Below are positions 35,874 to 44,949 of a stretch of 59,291 nt of DNA, in pieces (the first letter of the stretch is position 1; every line of letters starts with the position of its first letter). The translations under genes were made by a program, and so were the position numbers. The DNA is from Roseomonas sp. GTDB lineage: Bacteria; Pseudomonadota; Alphaproteobacteria; Acetobacterales; Acetobacteraceae. The DNA is taken from NCBI GenBank assembly GCA_020249775.1, contig JADCFA010000036.1, forward strand, positions 1 through 59,291. Reading direction: 5' to 3'. The notes beneath the pieces are model-generated. The model saw only the letters and a list, made by a program, of their open reading frames with translations, had not been told where the DNA came from and made no database searches.

Positions 35874-37175
35874 CCCGAAGCTGATCCGGGGTAGCCACAG
35901 CGCCATTTCCGGAAAGGCAATCAGCAGCGCGGTCATCACCACCATGGCGATAAAGAAAGGCACGGTGCCCTGGAATACCTCGGCAATCGTGCCTTCGCGC
36001 CTGACCGCCTGAATGACGCAAAGCGTCATGCCAACAGGCGGCGAAATGAGTGAGATTTCGCACATCAGCACAATGAAAACGCCGAACCAGACCGGGTCAA
36101 TGCCAGCCGCGACAATCACCGGAAAGACCACCGGCACGGTGCCCACCAGCATGGGCAGGGTTTCGAAGAAAATGCCGAGCAGCAAATAGAATATGGTAAG
36201 CGCGATAATCAGCTCCAGCGGGCTTGCGCCAATGCTCGTCGCAAAAGCGCCAAGCGCCGGCGTGACCCCGAGCAATCCCATGACGAAATTCAGGTAGAAG
36301 GCAACGGCCAGGATCAGCAGGCTCATCGCCGTCAGATTGGCGGTCGCAATGAAGCATTCATGCAGCATGCGAATGGAAAGCCGCCCATACAGCGCGGCAA
36401 TCGGCAGCGCCACCACTACGGCAAGTGCGGCGCTTTCCGTCACGGTCGCCCAGCCCGTGTAGATGGAGCCCATGATGATGCCAAAAATCACCAAGGGCGG
36501 CATCAAATCCACCAGCCGCTTCAGCCTTTCGCGCAGGGGATCGGCCACTTCCTTCTGCCGCACCAGATCGGGCTTCACCAGCGCGATCAGGATGATGGTG
36601 CCCATGAACAGCACCGTCATCACAATCCCAGGAATAACAGCGGCGGCGTAAAGCTGCCCGACCGAGGTATTGGTCATGGCGCCATAGACAATCAGGGCAA
36701 TGCCAGGTGGGATCAGATTGCCAAGCGAAGCGCCCGCCGCAATGGACCCCAATACCAGGCGCGTATCATAACGCCGCTTGCGGAAGGAAGGCAGCGCCAC
36801 CGTTGAAATCGTTGCAGCTGTGGCAACGGAAGAACCGGATACGGCGGAAAATACGGCGGATGCGCCGATATTGGTGTGCAGCAAGCCGCCGGGCAGAATA
36901 TTCAACCAATCCGCCAGTGAGCGATAGAGCCGATCCGTCGAACCTGAGCGCACCAGAATCTCGCCGAGCAGAATGTAAAGCGGGATGGAGAGCAGCACAT
37001 AATCTTCCATCGCCCCCCAAAGCTGCGTGCCAAAGGCAGCGACCAAGGGCGGGCCGAGATAAAGCGCCGCCCCCAGCAGAGCGATCAGAAACATCGCCAC
37101 CGCCACATGCAGACCCAAAAACAGAAAGGCGATCAGCAGCAGAAAGCCAATGCTAGCTTCGGTAACGCCGATCAT
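35868..37175 (-). CDS. dctM: TRAP transporter large permease (DctM)
   Basis: 435 residues, about 12 membrane helices. DctM hallmarks: the N-terminal VAVAMFLIALLGAALYLGPP, the Gly/Ser-rich NIGASAVFSAVSGSSVATAA, LGNLIPPGIALIVYGAMTN, and late FVIL...SLISPPVGMTLCVIQAV. It is the ion-coupled transporter subunit (Na+ symport in studied members). It overlaps dctQ by four bases and is transcribed away from the dctP gene. Stop codon sits in a hairpin. Confidence 0.93.
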   Translation of the reverse strand: MIGVTEASIGFLLLIAFLFLGLHVAVAMFLIALLGAALYLGPPLVAAFGTQLWGAMEDYVLLSIPLYILLGEILVRSGSTDRLYRSLADWLNILPGGLLHTNIGASAVFSAVSGSSVATAATISTVALPSFRKRRYDTRLVLGSIAAGASLGNLIPPGIALIVYGAMTNTSVGQLYAAAVIPGIVMTVLFMGTIILIALVKPDLVRQKEVADPLRERLKRLVDLMPPLVIFGIIMGSIYTGWATVTESAALAVVVALPIAALYGRLSIRMLHECFIATANLTAMSLLILAVAFYLNFVMGLLGVTPALGAFATSIGASPLELIIALTIFYLLLGIFFETLPMLVGTVPVVFPVIVAAGIDPVWFGVFIVLMCEISLISPPVGMTLCVIQAVRREGTIAEVFQGTVPFFIAMVVMTALLIAFPEMALWLPRISFGP

Positions 37176-37774
37176 GGCTGTTTGCCTTCGCGTTCAAGGA
37201 TGGTGCCCATTTCGGCCTCGATCTCCTCATCGAGCGTCAGCGGGCCGTAGAACAGATTGAGCTTCCGGCGATCTGACAGCAGCAACCAGAAGGCATGCGC
37301 AGCCATGGCGCCGGCTGAAAGCGCAAACAGCAAAAGCCCGATAAACCAGGCGCCCTGCGGCAACCAAAGCGGCGTTTGCAGCGGCGAATTGGCATGCGCC
37401 TGGAATTCGATGCTCTCTTCCAAAACAGACCAACCACGCCAGGCGCCATAAATCGCCATGGCCGCGAGCAAGCCGTAAGCGAGCGTATTCAACACCGCGC
37501 GCAGCAAGGCCGGCATGCGCCCCAGCAGAAAATCCACGCGCGTATGCGCCTTCACCGTTAGCGCACAGGCAAAGCCGAAAGCCGAGACAATGGCGGTGGT
37601 ATAGCCGCCGATTTCGTCCACCCCTTGCAGGGATACGGAAAAGAATTTGCGCAGCAGGATTTCCGCCACCGTCAGGAAGGACAGCGCAAGCAGCCACCAG
37701 CCGGACAGAATGGCGAGAAATCGGGCAGGTGGCGCGAAAAAGCGGCTGACCGGGTTGGGATCTTTCGGGGTCAT
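37172..37774 (-). CDS. dctQ: TRAP transporter small permease (DctQ)
   Basis: 200 residues from the ATG at 37774 (MTPKDPNPVSRFF); the longer frame to 37882 adds a polar leader. Four membrane helices: WLLALSFLTVAEILLRK, the TTAIVSAFGFACALTVKAHT stretch with HTRVDFLL, LAYGLLAAMAIYGAWRGW, and the last at LFALSAGAMAAHAFWLL. The KAHTRVDFL motif is typical. It stabilises and assists the DctM subunit, with the solute-binding protein encoded divergently 160 bases away. Confidence 0.88.
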   Translation of the reverse strand: MTPKDPNPVSRFFAPPARFLAILSGWWLLALSFLTVAEILLRKFFSVSLQGVDEIGGYTTAIVSAFGFACALTVKAHTRVDFLLGRMPALLRAVLNTLAYGLLAAMAIYGAWRGWSVLEESIEFQAHANSPLQTPLWLPQGAWFIGLLLFALSAGAMAAHAFWLLLSDRRKLNLFYGPLTLDEEIEAEMGTILEREGKQP

Positions 37775-37934
37775 GGGCGGCGGGGCCTTGTTCAAAACGC
37801 TACGGCCCGCCTTGGCGCGCCGGTTGCTTGGCAAATCGGACGCCGTGTTGCACAGAGACCGCAGACTGGCAAAACTCGTCACTCATGGCGGCAGGGTTCG
37901 CAAAATCCATGCCGCCCTTTCGGGAGAAGAATTG

Positions 37935-38984
37935 ATGCGCACCCCCCTTTCCCTGCTCGGCGCGGCCTTTGGCGCCTTGCTCGCCGCTACCCCGGCCCTG
38001 GCGCAAAGCCCCATTCAGCTTCGCGTGGCGGGCCATTTCACCTCCAACTCCCGCCATACGGAAGGCATTGAACGGCCTTTCTTCACCGGATTGGGGCAGG
38101 CCACGGGCATCAACCTTGCCATTACCTTCAACCCAATGGACCAGGTGGGTGCCGCTGCGCCTGATGCGCTGCGGCATCTCCGCAATGGCACCTTTGATGT
38201 CATGAGCGTGCTGATCGGCCAGACCGCGCGCGATGAGCCCTTTATCGATTCGCTTGATCTGATGGGGGTTTCGACCACGCTCGAAGAAACGCAGCAGGCC
38301 ATTGCCGGCGGGCGCGAGGCGCTCGATCGGCGCTTGCAGGAACGCTTCAATGCCAAGGTCATGACGCTCTGGCCCTTCGGTGCGCAGATGTTCTTCTGCA
38401 ATCGCCCCGTCGCTTCCATGGGCGATCTGCGTGGCTTGAAGGTGCGGTCCTATACGCCGACCATGTCGGCGCTGCTGCAATCCTTGGGCGCCACTCCCGT
38501 GACCTTGCAGCTTTCTGAGACCTATCAGGCTTTGCAGCGCGGCACGGTGGAATGCGGCATCACCTCGGCCACATCGGCCTATACCGCGAATTGGGGCGAG
38601 GTTATCCGCACCATCCTGCCGGTATCGCTTGCATCAGGCGTGCAGGGGCATTTCATGTCGCTGGCGGCGTGGCGCCGTTTCAACCCGGAACAGCAAGCGG
38701 CACTCACGCGCGCCTTTGCTGATTTGGAAAAGCAAATGTGGGATCTGGCACGCACCGCCAGCAATGAGGCCTTTGCCTGCTTCCAGGGCCAGGATGCCTG
38801 CACCACGCGCAAATTCAATGTGCAGGTGGTGACGCCGCCGGCGGAAGATGAACGCCGCGTGCGTGAAGCCGTGACGGCGGTGGTGCTGCCAAGCTTCCGC
38901 GATAGCTGCAACCGCGTCTGGGCGGATTGCGCGCGGGTTTGGAATGACAGCGTCGGCAAGGCGCGCGGCTATACCATTCCCTGA
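37935..38984 (+). CDS. dctP: TRAP transporter substrate-binding protein (DctP)
   Basis: 349 residues from the ATG at 37935 with a GGGAGAAG ribosome site and a signal peptide MRTPLSLLGAAFGALLAATP ending ALA-QS. DctP fold: LRVAGHFTSNSRHTEG, LRNGTFDVMSVLIGQTARDE, NRPVASMGDLRGLKVRSYTP (with the conserved substrate-carboxylate Arg) and ETYQALQRGTVECGITSATS. Two Cys pairs in the C-terminus (CFQGQDAC and CNRVWADC) may form disulfides, unusual for DctP. It binds an organic acid in the periplasm; ligand unknown. Confidence 0.9.
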   Translation: MRTPLSLLGAAFGALLAATPALAQSPIQLRVAGHFTSNSRHTEGIERPFFTGLGQATGINLAITFNPMDQVGAAAPDALRHLRNGTFDVMSVLIGQTARDEPFIDSLDLMGVSTTLEETQQAIAGGREALDRRLQERFNAKVMTLWPFGAQMFFCNRPVASMGDLRGLKVRSYTPTMSALLQSLGATPVTLQLSETYQALQRGTVECGITSATSAYTANWGEVIRTILPVSLASGVQGHFMSLAAWRRFNPEQQAALTRAFADLEKQMWDLARTASNEAFACFQGQDACTTRKFNVQVVTPPAEDERRVREAVTAVVLPSFRDSCNRVWADCARVWNDSVGKARGYTIP

Positions 38985-38985
38985 T

Positions 38986-39801
38986 ATGGCAGCCGGTTTC
39001 ACCATGCCGCGCCTCGGGCAAGGGACCTGGGGCATGGGGGAAGATCGCACGAAGCGCGCGGCAGAAGCCGATGCGCTGCGTGCGGGGCTCGATCTTGGCG
39101 TGTCCTTGATTGATACGGCCGAGATGTATGGCGAAGGCGGAGCCGAGGAAGTGGTTGGCGATGCCATCGCCGGGCGGCGCGATGAGGTTTTCATCGTCTC
39201 CAAGGTTTATCCGCATAATGCGTCGCGCCGCGGCGTGGTGGCAGCCTGTGAGCGCAGCCTGAAGCGCCTCAAAATCGAGACCATCGACGTTTATCTGCTG
39301 CATTGGCGCGGTTCCGTGCCGCTTTCGGAAACAGTCGCCGGGTTTGAAGCGCTGCGCGAGGCCGGCAAGATCAGGCGCTGGGGCGTTTCCAATCTTGATC
39401 AGGATGATCTGGAGGAATTGGGCGCGTCGCTTTCCGATTGCGCGACGGATCAGGTGCTCTACAGCCTTGAACATCGCGGCGCCGAGTTTGATCTGCTGCC
39501 CTTTTGCGCCAAGCGCTCCATGCCGGTGATGGCCTATTCGCCAGTGGGCCAGGGCGGGCGAATGCTGCGCAATCCGGCGCTGGCAGCGGTGGCGGCGCGG
39601 CATGGCAAAAGCCCCGCGCAAATCGCCATTGCCTGGACGCTGCGCCAGCCTGGCATCGTCAGCATCCCCAAGGCAGCGAAGCTTGCCCATGTGCGGGAAA
39701 ACGCGGCGGCGCGGGAAATTGTGCTGAGCGCGGATGATCTGGCCGCGCTGGATGAAGCATTTCCGCCGCCACGCCGCAAGCGGCCCTTGGCGATGCTTTG
39801 A
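38986..39801 (+). CDS. Aldo/keto reductase
   Basis: 271 residues from the ATG at 38986, directly after the dctP stop; an earlier ATG overlaps dctP. AKR barrel with the full tetrad: Asp and Tyr in LIDTAEMYGEGGAEE, Lys in IVSKVYPHNAS, His in YLLHWRG; cofactor end motifs are GVSNLDQDDLEE, QVLYSLEHRGAE, YSPVGQGG and SIPKAAKLAHVREN. It reduces carbonyls with NADPH. Close linkage (1 base) to dctP suggests it acts on the compound taken up by the TRAP system. Confidence 0.88.
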   Translation: MAAGFTMPRLGQGTWGMGEDRTKRAAEADALRAGLDLGVSLIDTAEMYGEGGAEEVVGDAIAGRRDEVFIVSKVYPHNASRRGVVAACERSLKRLKIETIDVYLLHWRGSVPLSETVAGFEALREAGKIRRWGVSNLDQDDLEELGASLSDCATDQVLYSLEHRGAEFDLLPFCAKRSMPVMAYSPVGQGGRMLRNPALAAVAARHGKSPAQIAIAWTLRQPGIVSIPKAAKLAHVRENAAAREIVLSADDLAALDEAFPPPRRKRPLAML

Positions 39802-39879
39802 ACCGCGTGCCGCCACGGTGATTCCCCCAAAGGGGCAAGTGGACTAGCCTTCGCATATGCAAGGCAGCGATTCCGAGTC

Positions 39880-41901
39880 GTGCTGATCGCCCTCGCCCTC
39901 ATCTTGGTGGTGCTGGCGATGCTTTCGTTGGCGGCGCCCTTGCTGGCGCGGGCGGCGCTTGGCGTCAGGGCGCTTTATGTGGGCGCAGCCTTGGCTTCTT
40001 TGGTGTTCGCGCTTGGTGGAATAGTCGGGCTCATGGCCACGCCCAGTGCGCTCGCTTTACCCTTCGGCCCACCTTGGGGGGCGATGCGACTCGCGCTTGA
40101 TCCGCTTTCCGCCTGGTTCCTGCTCATCCTCGGGCTTTGCGGCCTGGCCGCTTCCGCCTTCGCCTTCGGCCATGTGAAGGGGCCAGAGGCGCCGCGCCGC
40201 CTAGTGCCCTATCCGCTGTTTCTCGCCGGCATGGCGCTGAGCTTGCTCGCCGCCGATGGCTTTACCCTGGTGTTTGGGTTTGAACTCATGTCCTTCGCGT
40301 CCTGGGTGCTGGTGGCACATGACCATGAAGATGCGGAAAATCGCCGCGCCGCGCGGTTGTATCTAGGCTTTGCGGCTTTGGGTGGGGCGGCGCTGATCCT
40401 GTGCTTTGGCCTGCTGGCTGCCGGCGCTTCGGCGGGGGCGGGTTTCGCCGCGCTGCGCGCGGCGCCGCCGGATGGGTGGCGCGCGCTTGCGATCTTGCTG
40501 CTGGTGGTGGTGGGGGCCGGGTCCAAGGCCGGGCTGGTGCCTTTGCATGTCTGGCTGCCCTTGGCGCATCCCGCCGCGCCGAGCCATGTGAGTGCGCTGA
40601 TGTCAGCCGCCATGACCAAGGTGGCGCTTTATGTGCTGGCGCGCGTGGTGTTTGATCTGGCTGGCCCGGCGCAGCCGCTATTTTGGGGCGCGGTGCTGAT
40701 GGCGCTTGGCATCGCCTCCGCCATCATGGGCGCTTTGCGCGCCGCCTTGGAGGAAGACACCAAAACGCTTCTCGCCTGTTCCACCATTGAGAATATCGGG
40801 CTGATCACTTTGGGGCTTGGCTTGGCGCTGGCGTTTCGCGCGGCGGATTTGGGCGCGCTGGCTGCGGTTGCGGCGGGGGCTGCGCTACTGCATGCGCTGA
40901 ACCACGCCATGTTCAAGACCCTGCTGTTTTTGGGCGCCGGTGAGGTGCTTTACGGCGCGGCATCGCGGCGCATGGATCGGCTGGGCGGCTTGATCCATGC
41001 CATGCCTTGGACGGCCGGCTTGGTATTGCTGGGCGCTGCCGCTGCTGCGGCACTGCCGCCACTGTCGGGCTTTGCCTCCGAATGGTTGCTGTTGCAGGCG
41101 CTGATTGCCGCTTGGCGCGTCGGCGATCTGGCCTTTCAGATTGGCGCGGCAGCAGCCACGGCCTTGGCGGCTTTGGCGGTCGCGCTCGCCGCTGCGGCGA
41201 TGCTGCGGTTTTACGGCATGGTGTTTCTGGGTCGCCCCCGCAGCCCACGCGCCGCAGGTGCTACTGAGCTTTCTGGCATGGCGCGTGCCGCATTGATCCT
41301 GCCTGCCGCGCTGACAGTGATCTTTGGCCTGATGCCCGGGCATTTGCTGGAACTCGCCGCGCCGGCGCTGCGGCTGCTGACCGGTGCTGGCGCGGGACTA
41401 TCTGCGCTTGGTGGCGTCACGGTGACGGTTTCCGAAGGCGGCGCGGGTTATGCACCGCTGATCGTTTTTGTGTTGTTCTTGCTACTTGGCGGCGGCGTTG
41501 TGTGGTTCGCGCGGCGACAAGCGCCAGGCATTACGCGCGGCCCCGCCTGGGATTGCGGCTTCATCGCACCGCCGCATCACCTGCCCTTTGGTGATCCCGC
41601 AACGCAAGTCTCGGCTGCCGGCATGGCGCAGCCGCTACGCCGCATGCTGGGCAAGACATTACTGGCGGCGCGAGAGCGCGTGGAAATGCCGCCCCCAGGC
41701 AACACCGCGCCCGCGCGTTTGCAGGCAGGGTTTCATGATCCCGTGCTGGCGCTGATCACCGGACCCCTGCCCCGCGCGCGTGACAGGTTGGCGGCGCTCG
41801 CGGAACGTTTGCGGGATTTCTCGCTCCGGCAATGTCTCGGGCTTGGCTTTGCGGTGCTGCTGGCGCTGATGGCGCTGCTGTTATGGCTGGAACGGGCATG
41901 A
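39880..41901 (+). CDS. hyfB: Hydrogenase-4 component B-like ion-translocating membrane subunit
   Basis: 673 residues starting at a GTG, 15 or more membrane helices. It belongs to the NuoL/M/N-Mrp antiporter family: the channel core GAGSKAGLVPLHVWLPLAHP followed by SALMSAAMTKVALYVLARVV, and an earlier ELMSFASWVLVAHDHEDAEN. The HAMF...ALLHALNHAMFKTLLFLGAG helix carries the usual His/Lys. The C-terminal 130 residues carry the extra HyfB-type module ending in a single hydrophobic helix. In the family the half-channels move H+ or Na+ coupled to electron transfer. It opens the hyf-like operon; the next gene overlaps its stop (ATGA). Confidence 0.9.
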   Translation: MLIALALILVVLAMLSLAAPLLARAALGVRALYVGAALASLVFALGGIVGLMATPSALALPFGPPWGAMRLALDPLSAWFLLILGLCGLAASAFAFGHVKGPEAPRRLVPYPLFLAGMALSLLAADGFTLVFGFELMSFASWVLVAHDHEDAENRRAARLYLGFAALGGAALILCFGLLAAGASAGAGFAALRAAPPDGWRALAILLLVVVGAGSKAGLVPLHVWLPLAHPAAPSHVSALMSAAMTKVALYVLARVVFDLAGPAQPLFWGAVLMALGIASAIMGALRAALEEDTKTLLACSTIENIGLITLGLGLALAFRAADLGALAAVAAGAALLHALNHAMFKTLLFLGAGEVLYGAASRRMDRLGGLIHAMPWTAGLVLLGAAAAAALPPLSGFASEWLLLQALIAAWRVGDLAFQIGAAAATALAALAVALAAAAMLRFYGMVFLGRPRSPRAAGATELSGMARAALILPAALTVIFGLMPGHLLELAAPALRLLTGAGAGLSALGGVTVTVSEGGAGYAPLIVFVLFLLLGGGVVWFARRQAPGITRGPAWDCGFIAPPHHLPFGDPATQVSAAGMAQPLRRMLGKTLLAARERVEMPPPGNTAPARLQAGFHDPVLALITGPLPRARDRLAALAERLRDFSLRQCLGLGFAVLLALMALLLWLERA

Positions 41902-42857
41902 GTATCCTCACCAGCCTTGTCACGCAGCTTCTGCATCTGGCGCTGATGCTGGCGCTGGCGCCGGTGCTGACGGGGTGTGTGCGCTGGCTGAAGGCGCGGC
42001 TGATGGGCAGGCGCGGGCCGCATCCCTTGCAGCCTTGGCGTGACTTGCTGAAGCTATTGAAAAAGCGCCCGGTGCTGGCGGAAAACGCCTCCGTCATTTC
42101 GCGCGCCGCACCTTATGTGGCGGTCGCTTCGGCCCTGCTGGCGACGGCGCTGGTGCCGAGTTTTGCGCGCGGTATGGTCTTCGCCCCCTTTGCGGATTTG
42201 CTGCTGATTGCTGGGCTTTTGGCGCTGGGGCGCTTTGCCATGGCGCTGGCGGGGATGGATGTCGGCACCGCCTTTGGCGGTATTGGCGCGACGCGCGAAA
42301 TGGCCTTCGCCGCGCTTGCGGAACCTGCCTTGGTTTTGGCGGCGCTGATCTTCGCCATCCTGGCCGGTACGACGAATCTGGATGTGATTATCGGCATTTT
42401 TCAGGAGGGCTCACTTGGGCTTCGTGTATCGCTTGGCTTCGCCGCGGTGGCGCTGCTGGCGGTGGCGTTGGCAGAGAATGCGCGCATCCCGGTGGATAAT
42501 CCCGCCACGCATCTGGAACTGACCATGGTGCATGAGGCAATGATCCTGGAAGCATCCGGTCGGCATTTGGCGCTATGGGATTTTCAGGCATCCTTGCGCC
42601 TCACGCTTTGGTTGGCGCTGCTGGCGGCGGTGTTTTTGCCCTTCGGGATGGCGCCGCCGGCCGCGGGACCGATCGCTTGGGTGATGGGGCTTGTGGTGTT
42701 TATCGCGAAAATGGCAGCGCTCGGCTTGGCGCTCGCGGTATTTGAATCCGCCATTGCCAAGATGCGCGTCTTTCGCGTGCCGGAGTTTCTGGGCGCGGCG
42801 CTGCTGCTTGGATTGTTGGGTGCCGTGTTCCTGTTTGTCTCAACGGGGCTGTCATGA
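41898..42857 (+). CDS. hyfC: Hydrogenase-4/FHL membrane subunit (HyfC/HycD, NuoH-like)
   Basis: 319 residues from the ATG overlapping the hyfB stop. About eight helices in the NuoH/HycD pattern: RWLKARLMGRRGPHPLQPWR near the N-terminus with DLLKLLKKRPV, then IGATREMAFAALAEPALVLA and the quinone/coupling loop NARIPVDNPATHLELTMVHE (conserved Glu and Asp-Asn-Pro), then MILEASGRHLALWDF. This subunit anchors the hydrophilic arm to the membrane arm and passes the conformational signal. Its stop overlaps hyfE by four bases. Confidence 0.93.
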   Translation: MSILTSLVTQLLHLALMLALAPVLTGCVRWLKARLMGRRGPHPLQPWRDLLKLLKKRPVLAENASVISRAAPYVAVASALLATALVPSFARGMVFAPFADLLLIAGLLALGRFAMALAGMDVGTAFGGIGATREMAFAALAEPALVLAALIFAILAGTTNLDVIIGIFQEGSLGLRVSLGFAAVALLAVALAENARIPVDNPATHLELTMVHEAMILEASGRHLALWDFQASLRLTLWLALLAAVFLPFGMAPPAAGPIAWVMGLVVFIAKMAALGLALAVFESAIAKMRVFRVPEFLGAALLLGLLGAVFLFVSTGLS

Positions 42858-43522
42858 GTTTCGGGCAGCTTCCCTATGATCTGGCGCATCTTTTGGGAGG
42901 GGCAGTGCTGCTGCTGTCCTTTGTGCTGCTCTATCAGCGGCGCATTGCCGCCGTGATCAATGCCTTCGCTACACAAGGCGCGCTATTGGCTCTCGCGGCT
43001 GCTTGGCAGGGCTATGTCCAGGGCGCCGCCGGGCTTTACGTAACGGCGGCGATTGCCTTCGGCGCCAAGGCTGTTCTGATTCCCCTAGCGCTGCATCGGC
43101 TGGTGCGGCGCTTCAATTTGCAGCGCGGCGTTGATCCTGCGCTTGGCATTGGCGTTTCGCTGGTTGCCGGCGTCGCTTTGGCGGGCTTCGCCATGCTGGT
43201 GGTGCTGCCGGCCACCGCCGGGCAGCGCGCCTTGGCGCGAGAAGATTTGGCGCTGGCACTTTCCGTTGTGCTGCTGGGCGGCTTGATGATGATCACGCGG
43301 CGCAATCTGATTAGTCAGGTGATCGGGTTGCTCAGCCTGGAAAACGGGCTGATCCTGGCGGCCGTGGGTGTCGCCGGCATGCCGCTGGTGGTGGAACTTT
43401 CCACCGCCGCTTTGGTACTGATGCTGGCGGTGATCGCCGGCGTTTTTGCGCTGCAAATGGGCGAGAGCTTCCAAAGCCTCGATACTGAAAGCCTTGAATC
43501 GCACCGGGGGGAAGGCGAATGA
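42854..43522 (+). CDS. hyfE: Hydrogenase-4 membrane component E-like
   Basis: 222 residues, about six or seven helices, resembling HyfE (NuoK-like plus extra helices): LLYQRRIAAVINAFATQGAL, AIAFGAKAVLIPLALHRLVR, NLISQVIGLLSLENGLILAA (the NuoK-like Glu in LLSLENG) and the final LMLAVIAGVFALQMGE. Overlaps both neighbours by four bases (ATGA). The subunit belongs to the proton-pathway part of the membrane arm; no active-site role. Confidence 0.88.
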   Translation: MSFGQLPYDLAHLLGGAVLLLSFVLLYQRRIAAVINAFATQGALLALAAAWQGYVQGAAGLYVTAAIAFGAKAVLIPLALHRLVRRFNLQRGVDPALGIGVSLVAGVALAGFAMLVVLPATAGQRALAREDLALALSVVLLGGLMMITRRNLISQVIGLLSLENGLILAAVGVAGMPLVVELSTAALVLMLAVIAGVFALQMGESFQSLDTESLESHRGEGE

Positions 43523-44949
43523 TGCCGCTACCCTGGATGATGGTTTTTTTTCCCTGGGTGGGCGCATTGATCTTGCTTGCCTTGCCAAGGCTCCGCATCG
43601 CGGCGGCGGTGAATATCGGCTGTGCGGGCATTTCCTTTCTGCTGGCGCTCGCACTATTCACTCTGCCGCATGGCGAACAAGGTTGGACGCGCATTGATGC
43701 GCTGAACCTGCCCTTTGTGCTGCTGGCTTCCTTTGTGGCTTTGACCACCGCTATTTTTTCGGCTGCGATGCTTGCGGCGGAGGGTTTTGATCACTGGCGC
43801 ATCCGTGCCTATCACGGTGCCTTTCAGGTGTTTCTCGGCGCGCAATACCTCGCGTTGCTATCTGATAATCTCGGCGTATTGTGGGTCGCGATTGAAATCG
43901 CCACCCTCGCCAGCGTGCTGATGGTGGCGGTGCATCGCACGCCGGCAGCGATGGAAGCAGCGTGGAAATTCTTCATGCTGTGCGGCTTTGGCATCGCGCT
44001 GGCACTATTTGGCACCATCCTGCTTTATTCCGCTGCGCAAGCCTTGCTGGATGCTGAAAGCGGCCTTTCCTGGGCAGCGCTGCGGCGTGTGGCCGCGCGC
44101 TGTGATGCGGATACGCTGAACCTGGCGTTCGTTTTTCTCTTGGTAGGCTATGGCACCAAGGCTGGCTTGGTACCGCTGCATTCCTGGCTGCCCGACGCGC
44201 ATGCGGAAGGCCCGATTGCGATATCCGCCGTGCTATCGGGGCTTTTGCTGAATGCTGCCATGCTCGCGGTGCTGCGCGCAAAAGCCATTGTCGGCGCGCA
44301 TCCCGGTACCATTGCAGTCGGGCCTTTGCTGATGGCGCTGGGGCTTGCTTCCGTGCTGCTGGCATCGCTGGCGCTTTGGCGGCGACGTGACGGGCGGCGC
44401 TTTTTCGGCTGGAGCTCCATCGAACATATGGGCATTGCCGCTTTTGCCTTTGGTGTTGGTGGCCCGGCGGCGACTCTCGCGGGCTTGCTGCATATGATCG
44501 GCCACTCATTGGTGAAAAGCGCGATCTTCTTTGGCATTGGCCGTGCGGCGCAGCAGAAGGGCAGCCAGAAGCTCGCGGATATTTCAGGGCTGGTGACGAG
44601 TGATCCGTGGCTTGGTTGGGGACTTGCCTTGGCAGTTGGCGCCATTGCCGGGCTGCCGCCCTTTCTGCTGTTTGCATCCGAATATGCCGTGCTGACTGCC
44701 GCCATGGCGGCGCAGCCTTGGCTTACTGCCGCATTCGCGCTTGGTCTGGTGCTGGCGATGACGGCGCTGATCCATACGCTGCAAGCGCTTTGTTTTGGGA
44801 CGGCAACACCTGATATGGCGGTTGCTGGGCATGGGCTTGCGGTGCTGGTGCCGCTTTGGCTGCATCTGGCGGTGGCGCTTCTGCTGGGGCTTGCGATGCC
44901 ATCCGTATTCAGCAGTTTCCTCAAGGCCGCAGCGGGGATGATCGGATGA
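43519..44949 (+). CDS. hyfF: Hydrogenase-4 component F-like ion-translocating subunit
   Basis: 476 residues, about 14 helices, a second antiporter-type subunit. VGYGTKAGLVPLHSWLPDAH (Lys and His of the channel) and AEGPIAISAVLSGLLLNAAM are typical of HyfF; WVAIEIATLASVLMVAVHR carries the TM5-like Glu; FFGWSSIEHMGIAAFAFGVG and HMIGHSLVKSAIFFGIGRAA hold the later Lys/His. A run of eight T near the start (about 43541) encodes MVFFP in frame. With HyfB it gives the complex two ion channels. Its stop overlaps hyfG (ATGA). Confidence 0.9.
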   Translation: MMPLPWMMVFFPWVGALILLALPRLRIAAAVNIGCAGISFLLALALFTLPHGEQGWTRIDALNLPFVLLASFVALTTAIFSAAMLAAEGFDHWRIRAYHGAFQVFLGAQYLALLSDNLGVLWVAIEIATLASVLMVAVHRTPAAMEAAWKFFMLCGFGIALALFGTILLYSAAQALLDAESGLSWAALRRVAARCDADTLNLAFVFLLVGYGTKAGLVPLHSWLPDAHAEGPIAISAVLSGLLLNAAMLAVLRAKAIVGAHPGTIAVGPLLMALGLASVLLASLALWRRRDGRRFFGWSSIEHMGIAAFAFGVGGPAATLAGLLHMIGHSLVKSAIFFGIGRAAQQKGSQKLADISGLVTSDPWLGWGLALAVGAIAGLPPFLLFASEYAVLTAAMAAQPWLTAAFALGLVLAMTALIHTLQALCFGTATPDMAVAGHGLAVLVPLWLHLAVALLLGLAMPSVFSSFLKAAAGMIG